From positions 1-64,000 of the forward strand of contig JAFGPS010000195.1 of the NCBI GenBank assembly GCA_016936075.1: a stretch of DNA of 64,000 nucleotides. Reading direction: 5' to 3'. Shown in pieces: positions 55,820 to 63,727 of the stretch; the stretch's first letter is position 1; each line of letters starts with the position of its first letter. The DNA is from Sedimentisphaerales bacterium. GTDB taxonomy: Bacteria > Planctomycetota > Phycisphaerae > Sedimentisphaerales > Anaerobacaceae. The translations under genes and the position numbers were made by a program. The notes beneath the pieces are model-generated. The model worked only from the letters and a program-made list of their open reading frames with translations, searched no databases and was not told the DNA's origin.

Positions 55820-56428
55820 TTAAAATGGTATTATAATTCCTATTGCAAATTTTGTCGAGTTTAACGGCACATTGGGGCTTTCCATACCCATATTCGAAAT
55901 ATGGTGATATCGACATTCAAAATTCAATATATTACCATTAGATAATTTAAAACGAACACCGAGATCAAATTGATAGTTGCCGCAAATATCTGAACCTACG
56001 CCGTCAATATCACCGGCGATGTAAACCGGTCCTCCACCTAGAGCTACATATGGTTCAACTTCTGAATTAGCCTTTGAAACCAACGCCATTAAAAACGTTG
56101 CACTAATCATCCCAATATCATGGTGATCATTGTTGTCAGAATCCGAAAGAATCACTGAAGCGGGAAGCTCAATCCATAACTCACGATTAAAAATATACCA
56201 ATCAGAACCAAGGTTCTTATCCTGAACAAAACTGAACCGCGGGATTACATCTAAAACATGAACTCTTTCCGTTGTTTGACCAAATCCGGGATGCGAGACA
56301 CCATAACCCAGCATAAATCCTCCATAGCGACCATCAGATATCACTTGGCCGGATACCGGTATTGACAGAAAGAAAATGATTCCAAGCAAAATACAATGTT
56401 GTAGGCGGGCTTTATTTATCCCTGGCAT
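55820..56428 (-). CDS. PagL-like lipid A 3-O-deacylase (outer membrane)
   Basis: 202 residues from ATG 56428, chosen for GGGAGA upstream and a clean signal peptide ('GIIFFLSIPVSGQ'). An earlier ATG at 56518 would lie inside the preceding gene. The C-terminal 'CRYHHISNMGM...PN' holds the His-Ser pair of PagL and nearby conserved Asn; the body is a beta-barrel pattern. PagL removes a 3-O acyl chain of lipid A at the outer membrane. It sits between the acyl carrier protein and LpxL-like genes, suggesting that the locus product is lipid A-like or attached to it. Confidence 0.75.
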   Translation of the reverse strand: MPGINKARLQHCILLGIIFFLSIPVSGQVISDGRYGGFMLGYGVSHPGFGQTTERVHVLDVIPRFSFVQDKNLGSDWYIFNRELWIELPASVILSDSDNNDHHDIGMISATFLMALVSKANSEVEPYVALGGGPVYIAGDIDGVGSDICGNYQFDLGVRFKLSNGNILNFECRYHHISNMGMESPNVPLNSTKFAIGIIIPF

Positions 56429-57305
56429 TTGTAGTCTCCCAAATATTATCAAAGATATAATACTGAAGAGGGAATCTATCCAAAAATTCTTCCAAAGAAG
56501 ATGCGTATTCCTGTACAAACGGTCCCCAACGTTCGGTCATCGTTCCCCTTCGGGACATTTTTGGTTCAATAACTTTGGCAATCTTAACTTCGTAAGTCAA
56601 AGAATCTACCTTTGCCGAAGATAAAACCGCTACTGGACAACGAGCACCTGCAGCGATTCGAAAGGCACTGTATGGCAAATAGGCCTTATCACCAAACAAC
56701 GTAACTTCAACCTGATCACTCTGATAACTCCTATCTCCCATAATACTAACAATCTGACCATTAGAAAGAGCCTGCATCATTTCAACTACGCCACCCAGGT
56801 GCTTATCAGTATTAATGATATGAATATTACCACGCTCCTGATCAACTTTAAGTGCGTTGCGCACAGCCTGGTTATCTTCGGCACGCATTAACAAATAGAC
56901 TTTTTTTTCAAGTGTTTCCAAGGCATACATCACCAACTGCCAGTTACCAACATGAGAAGTAAGAAGAATAAATCCGTTTTCGTTACGAAGAAGTTCCTTT
57001 AGAGTTTCGATTCCATTAAACTTAATATCAAAAGGCTCGTAACCAGCCATTAAAACAAATCTATCAATAAGGTTCTTACCTTGATTGACAAAGAGAAGAT
57101 AAACATAGAAATATCGTTTTAAAAACTTTGCCTTTGGAAATCGACGCTTAATGTAGGGCAATACCGATTGTACGGCTTGCCTATCAAAAAGAACATAATA
57201 GAGGCATACGATATATAAAAAACCGTAGGCCCCTCGTAATCCGGTAGCACGCACCAGAATTTGAAAAAACCAGAATCCAAAACGATTTCCTCTTTTCCTG
57301 GTCAT
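56412..57305 (-). CDS. LpxL/HtrB-like lysophospholipid acyltransferase with His-X4-Gln
   Basis: 297 residues. 'FILLTSHVGNWQLVMYAL' stands at the HX4(D/E) catalytic site of the LpxL family, but the acid is Gln. 'VSIMGDRSYQ' and 'VAVLSSAKVDS' are the later conserved blocks. Membrane-anchoring N-terminus. It would add an acyl group from the locus ACP to a lipid head group; the missing acid leaves its activity in doubt. The stop overlaps the PagL-like start; its ATG overlaps the glycosyltransferase stop by 4 bases. Confidence 0.82.
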   Translation of the reverse strand: MTRKRGNRFGFWFFQILVRATGLRGAYGFLYIVCLYYVLFDRQAVQSVLPYIKRRFPKAKFLKRYFYVYLLFVNQGKNLIDRFVLMAGYEPFDIKFNGIETLKELLRNENGFILLTSHVGNWQLVMYALETLEKKVYLLMRAEDNQAVRNALKVDQERGNIHIINTDKHLGGVVEMMQALSNGQIVSIMGDRSYQSDQVEVTLFGDKAYLPYSAFRIAAGARCPVAVLSSAKVDSLTYEVKIAKVIEPKMSRRGTMTERWGPFVQEYASSLEEFLDRFPLQYYIFDNIWETTNARDK

Positions 57306-58471
57306 GTGTTTACCTGTAATGGCCTGTACGAAGCTTTTTTTATTTTTAAAATTTGATTGGCCAAATAATAGGTTAAAAACCCAATAAGGATTCCCAAAAT
57401 CGGTGTTATTATCAATGAACCCAAAAACCAGTTTCCTAAGTGATGATGAAAATTATTAAGGACCGCTTCTGTTTTGGCAGAATCTAACCAGGAGCCGTTA
57501 CGAATGAAATGACCTAATTCAATACAAGCTAAAGGCACAATTTGTCGAGGGCAAAGAATCTGGACACTCAATGCTATTATCCGATTTAAACTCAAGCGAG
57601 TCGTGACATATAAAACAATAATTATATGAGTCCAAATTAAAGGCAGAGTCGCTAATATAACACCCAATCCCGCAGCAACTGCTATTTCTATAGGAGTTGA
57701 ATTTTCCTTAAATAAATGAGACAAAAATGATTTTGGATTGCGAAACAATTTGCCAAATCCTGAGACTGGCTTACGAACAAGTTTTTTATACGGCCACAGA
57801 CTTAAGCGTCTCCCAATCAATCGTGTATGCATCCAGGTCAAACGTAAGTTATCTTTCCATGGATCGAACCTGGTGACACGTTCTTCCCGTGGAGCATACC
57901 AGGGTTTAATCGGTACTTCCTGAACCTTCAATCCATGCCAAAGTGCTTTGACTAAGACTTCAATCTCAAAATCAAAATAACACGCGGAGAGATTCATATT
58001 CGTAAGCATATCAACCGGATAAGCTCGAAAACCACTCTGTGAGTCACTTAATGAGACTCCAGTTTCACGCTTAACCCAGAAATTGGAAAACAACCGACCA
58101 AATCGGCTGGAATCAGGTATGTTTTCAACCGTAAAATCGCGAGCACCGATAATTATTTTTTCTGGTTTTCCCTGCATCAATGCCAGAAATTTTGGTATAT
58201 CCTCTGCTTTATGTTGACCATCAGCATCTACTATCAACATCCAGTCGGCTTTTCTATATTCTGCGGCTTTTAACCCGGTTAGAAGAGCTTGTCCCTTTCC
58301 GCGATTTTCATCGTGACGAATAACTTCTATATCCGTTTCAGAAAATAACTGTACAATATCGACATCTGTTGAGCCGTCGTCAACGACCAGAACATTCTCG
58401 ACATACTTGCGACAATCCAATGCAACCTGCCGGACTGTTGCCTGGTTGTTATAAACTGGTATTACACACAA
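57302..58471 (-). CDS. GT2 glycosyltransferase fused to DUF2062 membrane domain
   Basis: About 389 residues. The GT-A domain begins at once with 'CVIPVYNNQATVRQV', then 'LVVDDGSTD', 'LIVDADGQHKAEDIP' (DXD region) and 'SDSQSGFRAYP'. The C-terminal about 150 residues contain the hydrophobic DUF2062 block. No ATG precedes the domain in frame: TTG at 58471, or an upstream CTG (about 58525) behind GGGGAG, must be used. This GT2/DUF2062 pair with an LpxL-like acyltransferase is a common unit of aryl-polyene-type loci. Confidence 0.85.
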   Translation of the reverse strand: MCVIPVYNNQATVRQVALDCRKYVENVLVVDDGSTDVDIVQLFSETDIEVIRHDENRGKGQALLTGLKAAEYRKADWMLIVDADGQHKAEDIPKFLALMQGKPEKIIIGARDFTVENIPDSSRFGRLFSNFWVKRETGVSLSDSQSGFRAYPVDMLTNMNLSACYFDFEIEVLVKALWHGLKVQEVPIKPWYAPREERVTRFDPWKDNLRLTWMHTRLIGRRLSLWPYKKLVRKPVSGFGKLFRNPKSFLSHLFKENSTPIEIAVAAGLGVILATLPLIWTHIIIVLYVTTRLSLNRIIALSVQILCPRQIVPLACIELGHFIRNGSWLDSAKTEAVLNNFHHHLGNWFLGSLIITPILGILIGFLTYYLANQILKIKKASYRPLQVNT

Positions 58472-58518
58472 TATCCCGTGTATGGAATACTGTTTCGGTT
58501 CTGGTTCGGTTTGAGATT

Positions 58519-59865
58519 TCAGACTGAATTTCTCCCCAGTAAATCATAGATTCTGCTGCAACTGTATCTCATCTTCTGCAATAGATGCAGTTTTTCGTCC
58601 AGGCTGTTAGGAGGAAAAACACAATTAAATTTGTCAGCGAAAGCCTCTGTTAATGTTTTTTCCAGCCATTCAGTATCAAGTCCAGGTGAAATATAATAGA
58701 CTGATTCAAACAAATCATCATCACGGCTAATAATACCTTCGCGAATCGCAAGCCTGGCAAGCGGCGTTCCTGGTAAAACGCGAATGCCCATAAAAATAAA
58801 ATTCGCTGTTTGGCGCAAACTGCAAATATTTTCTATTCCCTCGAACACGGTTTTTTTAGTTTCCCCTGGACCACCAAACATATAATAAAACGCAGTTGCG
58901 ACACCGTGTTTTAAAAACAACTCGTTCGAATTGATAATATCTTTAAACAAAAAATCTTTACCCAGACCTTTCAAAGTTGTATCAGTGGTAGCATCAGCAC
59001 CTATTTCAGCAGCTTCAAGCCCGGTTAATTTCATCTTCTCAATAATCTCGTCATCAAGTCCTTTATCAGGGGTAAAAAATGCCATCCATGGAATACGAAC
59101 CTTTCTCCTTATCATTTCATCTATCAGATTGCGATAAAGCCCTTCAGAGTCATTGAACACAGAATCAACGAAAAAGATATGCCCTGCATTGAAATTCTCA
59201 TGAAGATTCAACAGGTCATCAACAATTTTCCCAGGATTACATACTCTAATCTTACTACCTTCAAGTACTGGATAAGAACAATACACACATCTTTTATTGC
59301 AGCCTCGTTTAGTTTGTATGGAAACTATATAACCTTTTTCCTGGTAAAACTTTAGTATCTCGCTATCATAATATGTACTGGGAATATCGTCATTCTCAAG
59401 ATCTTTTTCTGCATATATAACTGGCTCAACCGGTTTCTCTCCACGTTCTAAGGCCGAGACAAATTTTAGTATTGCCTTTTCCCCTTCACCGACAATACCG
59501 TAATCTGCACCTGTTTGTTTTAAAGTTGGCAAAGGTAAAATTGAAAAACCTGATCCTCCAAGAATAACAGGTACCGTTGAAATATTATGAACTGTCTGTA
59601 CAATTGATTTAACTGTATCTATGTAACATTCCTCATCAATCAAATTTACATTATCTATATTGCGAATTGAAATTCCTATTAGATCTGGAGAAACCGACTG
59701 TACAGCCTTGATTAATTTATCTAAAGACATCTCATTCTGCAGAAAATCGAATTGTGTCACCTCATGCCCATTGCTTTTGAGCGAGGCGGTAACCATCCCC
59801 ATACCCAACGGAAAGACTGGATACGGCGAGGTCGCAATATTAGCGGATATCATCAGTATTTTCAT
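58519..59865 (-). CDS. Radical-SAM/B12-binding protein, second of the lipid locus
   Basis: 448 residues. N-terminal B12-type domain ('LIGISIRNIDNV', 'VILGGSGFSILPLP', 'YGIVGEGEKAIL'), radical-SAM motif CX3CX2C in 'KRGCNKRCVYCSYP', C-terminal tail of about 100 residues. It resembles proteins labelled lipid-biosynthesis B12/radical-SAM in databases (from memory). It overlaps the next radical-SAM gene by 4 bases, so the two are made together. Confidence 0.86.
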   Translation of the reverse strand: MKILMISANIATSPYPVFPLGMGMVTASLKSNGHEVTQFDFLQNEMSLDKLIKAVQSVSPDLIGISIRNIDNVNLIDEECYIDTVKSIVQTVHNISTVPVILGGSGFSILPLPTLKQTGADYGIVGEGEKAILKFVSALERGEKPVEPVIYAEKDLENDDIPSTYYDSEILKFYQEKGYIVSIQTKRGCNKRCVYCSYPVLEGSKIRVCNPGKIVDDLLNLHENFNAGHIFFVDSVFNDSEGLYRNLIDEMIRRKVRIPWMAFFTPDKGLDDEIIEKMKLTGLEAAEIGADATTDTTLKGLGKDFLFKDIINSNELFLKHGVATAFYYMFGGPGETKKTVFEGIENICSLRQTANFIFMGIRVLPGTPLARLAIREGIISRDDDLFESVYYISPGLDTEWLEKTLTEAFADKFNCVFPPNSLDEKLHLLQKMRYSCSRIYDLLGRNSV

Positions 59866-61142
59866 TTTATCTCTTTATTCCCGGTACTATCATATTCCGA
59901 AAGCCAGCGTCTTCGACGTCTTTTAACAGGATGATAAGTTCCGTCCATAACTTCCCGTTTGATGACTGACATGTACAATTTGCCCATTTTTAACTCTTTT
60001 TCTCCAGGACCATAAAATGTATCCCACGCATATTGATGAAGTCGGTCGAGATCATCAACCGACATTTTAGCTGGTTTGAATACTGTCTGTGCACCAGTAT
60101 AACGAATCCAATCATTATGAAGAATACGATTTTCTTCGATCAGCTTTTGACGAATTGGAGAATGTGGAAATGGTGTCATCACAGTGAATTCGGCAAGGTC
60201 AAGTTCTACTTCAAGCAGAAAATCAACCAGTCGCTTTATCGAATCTTCATCATGATCATCAGTTCCCAATATTACTGTAGCTTCTACACCTATTCCTCGA
60301 TCCTTCAAAGACTTGATAACTTTCCGAATATGATCGGAAGTATCAATCACAGCCTGATACACATACCAACTTCCTGCTGCCGCTGCGAGATCAAGCAATT
60401 CATCATCCAAACCGATTGGATGCGAAACCCATTTCTTTTTCAAAGGAGCTATCGCCCGAAACAGGTCCTTGGTCCATTCAATATCCTGTGCAAAGGAATT
60501 ATCTACGAAAAACAAACGATTGTTATCAATCCCTTCTAATTCTTCGACTACCTTATCGATGGGTCGAGGCCGAAACTGACGACCACCCAAAAAAGGTGTA
60601 CAACAAGGAAAACAATTGAATCGACAACCTCGTGAAGCGTGGACAAGATCAACCATCTGCACACCACGATAGTTATAAAGTTCACGATTAAGAATATCAC
60701 GACGTGCAGAGCCGATTAGGTTCATATTAGGAAACGCACGACGATAATCATAAACTTTTTTAAGTTTTCCATTCTTAAAATCGTCGAGTACTTTATCAAT
60801 ATATCCCTCAGCCTCTCCAAGAAAAACAGAATCGGCGTGTAATTGAGACTCTTCGCTATGCAGATTAACACCGATTCCTCCTAAAATAACTGTCTTTCCC
60901 ATCGCCCGATATTGATCAGCAATTTCCCAACTCCGCGGTATCTGGCAAGTCAACATGCAGGAAATCATAATTAAATCGGCATCTTCATTAAAATCCAGCT
61001 TCTGAACATGCTCATCTGTAAATGATATTTCTATTTCATCGTCAAGTGCTGCTGCAAAGCAAACCGGTCCATGTGGAGGCAGGTGAAAACCCGGTTGATT
61101 TTTCATCTTGGGCCATTTGGCATATATAAGTTTAACCTTCAT
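59862..61142 (-). CDS. Radical-SAM/B12-binding protein, third of the lipid locus
   Basis: 426 residues. B12-type domain ('LIMISCMLTCQIPRSWEIADQY', 'VILGGIGVNLHSEES', 'VFLGEAEGYI'), cluster motif CX3CX2C in 'SRGCRFNCFPCCTP' with an extra adjacent Cys, and a basic C-terminus ('KRRRRRW'). The gene lies 6 bases after the half-ketosynthase stop and overlaps the second radical-SAM gene. Two coupled radical-SAM enzymes beside ketosynthases suggest carbon-skeleton editing of a fatty or polyene chain. Confidence 0.86.
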   Translation of the reverse strand: MKVKLIYAKWPKMKNQPGFHLPPHGPVCFAAALDDEIEISFTDEHVQKLDFNEDADLIMISCMLTCQIPRSWEIADQYRAMGKTVILGGIGVNLHSEESQLHADSVFLGEAEGYIDKVLDDFKNGKLKKVYDYRRAFPNMNLIGSARRDILNRELYNYRGVQMVDLVHASRGCRFNCFPCCTPFLGGRQFRPRPIDKVVEELEGIDNNRLFFVDNSFAQDIEWTKDLFRAIAPLKKKWVSHPIGLDDELLDLAAAAGSWYVYQAVIDTSDHIRKVIKSLKDRGIGVEATVILGTDDHDEDSIKRLVDFLLEVELDLAEFTVMTPFPHSPIRQKLIEENRILHNDWIRYTGAQTVFKPAKMSVDDLDRLHQYAWDTFYGPGEKELKMGKLYMSVIKREVMDGTYHPVKRRRRRWLSEYDSTGNKEIK

Positions 61143-61148
61143 GGTTTT

Positions 61149-61793
61149 TTATGTCCTTTCTGAAGCTTCTTTAATTTTTTTAGCACATTCTGCTATGTTT
61201 TCAGGCAAAAAACTCATATTAAAATGTTCAGTTGCTGCCTTACCGATTCTGACAATCAGTGCCGCCTGATAAAACTCGTCTATAAGATTGATTAGCACAA
61301 ATTTGGCCTGGGCAGTCTGCAACAGGTTTTCTACGGTCTGGATTTCCGAATTCATAGACTCATCCATTGCATCTATATACAGCAAAGGACCCCTAAAGCC
61401 GAAATATATAGCCGCTTCAGCAATGGGACTGCTTGGCAAGGTGTATATAAATAAATTTGCACGCGAGAGTTTACGTCCTCCATCCAGGTAGTCTTGAAAA
61501 AAACGCTGATTAGATGCAATACAACCAGTTTTATTGATTGCCAGAAGTCCTATCTCATGCAACTGTTCACTGTTGGTCAATCCTGCATCGCGCAAGGCAA
61601 GTGTCGTTGCAATAAATAATTTTTGTGTCAACGCCTCAAAGCGTCCGAAATTCTTAATTGTCTCTCGAAAAAGATTGTCTTCAAATCCCAATCGTTCTAA
61701 TGAAACACGATTAGCATAATCAACTTGACTGCGATTGCGGCCTTGGCCGTAACATTGATCATTCAACCATCCTAAACCTAAAATATCTATCAT
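61149..61793 (-). CDS. Half-length ketosynthase-like protein (PF13723-type chain-length factor)
   Basis: 214 residues covering only the N-terminal half of the KAS fold ('ILGLGWLNDQCYGQG' start). The usual catalytic Cys region reads 'GPLLYIDAMDES', with no Cys, and the His motifs are absent. Proteins of this kind occur as partners to ketosynthases in aryl-polyene clusters. It begins 8 bases past the intact ketosynthase stop. A structural or chain-length role is the best guess. Confidence 0.7.
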   Translation of the reverse strand: MIDILGLGWLNDQCYGQGRNRSQVDYANRVSLERLGFEDNLFRETIKNFGRFEALTQKLFIATTLALRDAGLTNSEQLHEIGLLAINKTGCIASNQRFFQDYLDGGRKLSRANLFIYTLPSSPIAEAAIYFGFRGPLLYIDAMDESMNSEIQTVENLLQTAQAKFVLINLIDEFYQAALIVRIGKAATEHFNMSFLPENIAECAKKIKEASERT

Positions 61794-61801
61794 AGCCTTA
61801 T

Positions 61802-62914
61802 TTACCGACTTATGACTAAAGCCGCATTAACCCCACCAAAGCCGGAATTTGTCGTCAAAGCAACCTGACAATCATGACTCTTCTTATTTGTTACGATCCA
61901 ACCCTTCGCATCATCGTCAATTTTATTTATCCTTGAAGAAGGAGGAATAGTTTTCATCTTTAAAAACTGCAATGTTAAAGCAGTTTCCAGCAAACCGGCA
62001 ACTCCCAAAGTATGACCAAGAGCACCCTTAACAGAGAAGGTACAGTGTGGTTGTGAAAAAACTTGTTTAAAAGCTTGCATCTCCATAGCATCATTGTAGC
62101 GTGTTCCAGTGCCATGAGCACAGATGAAGCCAATACTATCAGAATCTATTTCTGCATTGTTGAACGCCAAACGAATAGCACGGGCCAAACCATCTCCATC
62201 ACGTGCCGGACCTGTCATATGATTGGCGTCATTACTTAATCCCCAACCCAAAACATATCCCAAAATTGAACGATGTTCCCGCCTGGCCCGGTCTTCCGAC
62301 ATTAGTAACATATAGCCTGCCGCTTCTCCGAGACTAAGACCTTGACGCTCTGCATCAAACGGTCTTGCACCTTCCGGGTCAAGTGCCATTAAAGAGGAAA
62401 ATCCAGTAAACACAAATTCCGTTACTGCATCGCAGGTTACTATAAGCACTGCATCTTCGTTTTCTGATTCTATTGATGCGGCCGCTAATCCGATTGCGGC
62501 AGTGGATGATGTACATGCGGATGAAACAACGCTCGCCTTACCCTGTAAACCATATAAATCATAAACCTTTTTCAGTAATTCACTCAACTGGCTTTCAGAG
62601 CATTGTTTATTATCTTCCAGGATAGCCTGTTCTAATATATCTACCTCACCTGTGGTGGTTGCCAACAACAAAGCGGCATCATTGGGTATTGCTTTTGGAG
62701 ATAGCTGAGTTAGCATTTGCCAAACTAAAGAAAAATCCTTATGATAGGTAAGACCTTCAATTGTCGCTGCCACAGAACAGCCAAATGATGAAACATCAAA
62801 ACGGTCTACCGGTTTAATGGCACTATGTCCTTCACAAAGATTTGTCCAGCACTTTTCGATACCCAGACCAAATGGTGTCACTATATCACTATCAACGATA
62901 ACAGCCTTACTCAA
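61802..62914 (-). CDS. Beta-ketoacyl-ACP synthase (second active ketosynthase)
   Basis: 370 residues with Cys134 in 'VVSSACTSSTAAIG', His267 in 'CAHGTGTRYND', His301 in 'GALGHTLGVAG' and the C-terminal 'NSGFGGVNAALVI'. The triad is complete. Divergent from the ketosynthase at 54.2 kb. Its ATG overlaps the thioesterase stop by 4 bases, and the half-ketosynthase follows. Probably the second condensing enzyme, as in the two-ketosynthase aryl-polyene systems. Confidence 0.92.
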   Translation of the reverse strand: MSKAVIVDSDIVTPFGLGIEKCWTNLCEGHSAIKPVDRFDVSSFGCSVAATIEGLTYHKDFSLVWQMLTQLSPKAIPNDAALLLATTTGEVDILEQAILEDNKQCSESQLSELLKKVYDLYGLQGKASVVSSACTSSTAAIGLAAASIESENEDAVLIVTCDAVTEFVFTGFSSLMALDPEGARPFDAERQGLSLGEAAGYMLLMSEDRARREHRSILGYVLGWGLSNDANHMTGPARDGDGLARAIRLAFNNAEIDSDSIGFICAHGTGTRYNDAMEMQAFKQVFSQPHCTFSVKGALGHTLGVAGLLETALTLQFLKMKTIPPSSRINKIDDDAKGWIVTNKKSHDCQVALTTNSGFGGVNAALVISR

Positions 62915-63381
62915 TTAAATTCTCCATTGATCCAGCGTTCAATACATGTCTGCCACAGGTCCGGTCCAACAATAAACGGGAGTTTATTTTTAGCGTCGAC
63001 AAACATCTGAACAGTAAAACCACTTGCCGCGAGAGAACCATCCTCTTTGATTACCTGATACTCAACATTTATTCGTGACGCTTCAGTAAAAATCATCTTG
63101 CCGATTACCGTGCAGACTTCATCCAACATTAATGGCTGAAAATAATCAACATGAAACTGGACAACAGGTGCATGGATTGAACATTCGTAAAACTTTTCAT
63201 ATGTTAATCCACACAATCGCCGTAATTCAGTTGAAACCTCTTCGAAGAGAACGGCATAATAGCCATGCCACATCACGGCCATTGCATCAACCTCGCCAAA
63301 ACGAATCCGGCGTTTAAGACTATAGACTATCGGCGACGGATCGCCTGGCTCGCATTTGAAATAAGTTTTTTTTCTACGCAA
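62911..63381 (-). CDS. 4HBT-type acyl thioesterase (YbgC/FadM-like)
   Basis: 156 residues of the hotdog fold. 'RFGEVDAMAVMWHGYY' carries the catalytic Asp and the His of the 4-hydroxybenzoyl-CoA thioesterase family; 'FHVDYFQPLMLDEV' and 'INVEYQVI' follow. It would release or edit acyl groups bound to ACP or CoA. Overlaps genes on both sides (8 and 4 bases), so it is an integral part of the operon. Confidence 0.88.
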   Translation of the reverse strand: MRRKKTYFKCEPGDPSPIVYSLKRRIRFGEVDAMAVMWHGYYAVLFEEVSTELRRLCGLTYEKFYECSIHAPVVQFHVDYFQPLMLDEVCTVIGKMIFTEASRINVEYQVIKEDGSLAASGFTVQMFVDAKNKLPFIVGPDLWQTCIERWINGEFN

Positions 63382-63727
63382 AAGACACCTTCATTTTAAT
63401 GCTCGCGATACGTTGTGTGTCAATTTTAACATTGGCGATAACAGTATTTTCATCAAGTTTACAGTCAAAATTTACCATCTGACCAGGAATAATAACTGTG
63501 AAAAATTTTGAATTTATCAGCTCGGTCATGTAAATTGTTTTGCCTTTGAGCCGCTGGATAAGGACCAGAACAGTTTCCAGCAAACACACCCCAGGCAGGA
63601 TCGGATTCTGAGGGAAATGACCCTGAAATCCGAGAAAGTCCTTATCAAAACAAAGCGTTGCCGTTATCTCATCATCATGTACATTCACTTGCTGGATACA
63701 ACTATCAATCTGCGTCCTAATCGACAT
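63374..63727 (-). CDS. FabZ/ApeI-like hotdog 3-hydroxyacyl-ACP dehydratase
   Basis: 117 residues. 'FQGHFPQNPILPGVCLLE' matches the FabZ active-site segment, with its His and the Glu of the helix; length is below FabZ's 140-150. It would introduce double bases-type unsaturation: removal of water from 3-hydroxyacyl-ACP gives the enoyl chain, and with no enoyl reductase in view a polyene could build up. No ketoreductase is seen in the window. Overlaps the flanking genes. Confidence 0.78.
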   Translation of the reverse strand: MSIRTQIDSCIQQVNVHDDEITATLCFDKDFLGFQGHFPQNPILPGVCLLETVLVLIQRLKGKTIYMTELINSKFFTVIIPGQMVNFDCKLDENTVIANVKIDTQRIASIKMKVSFA

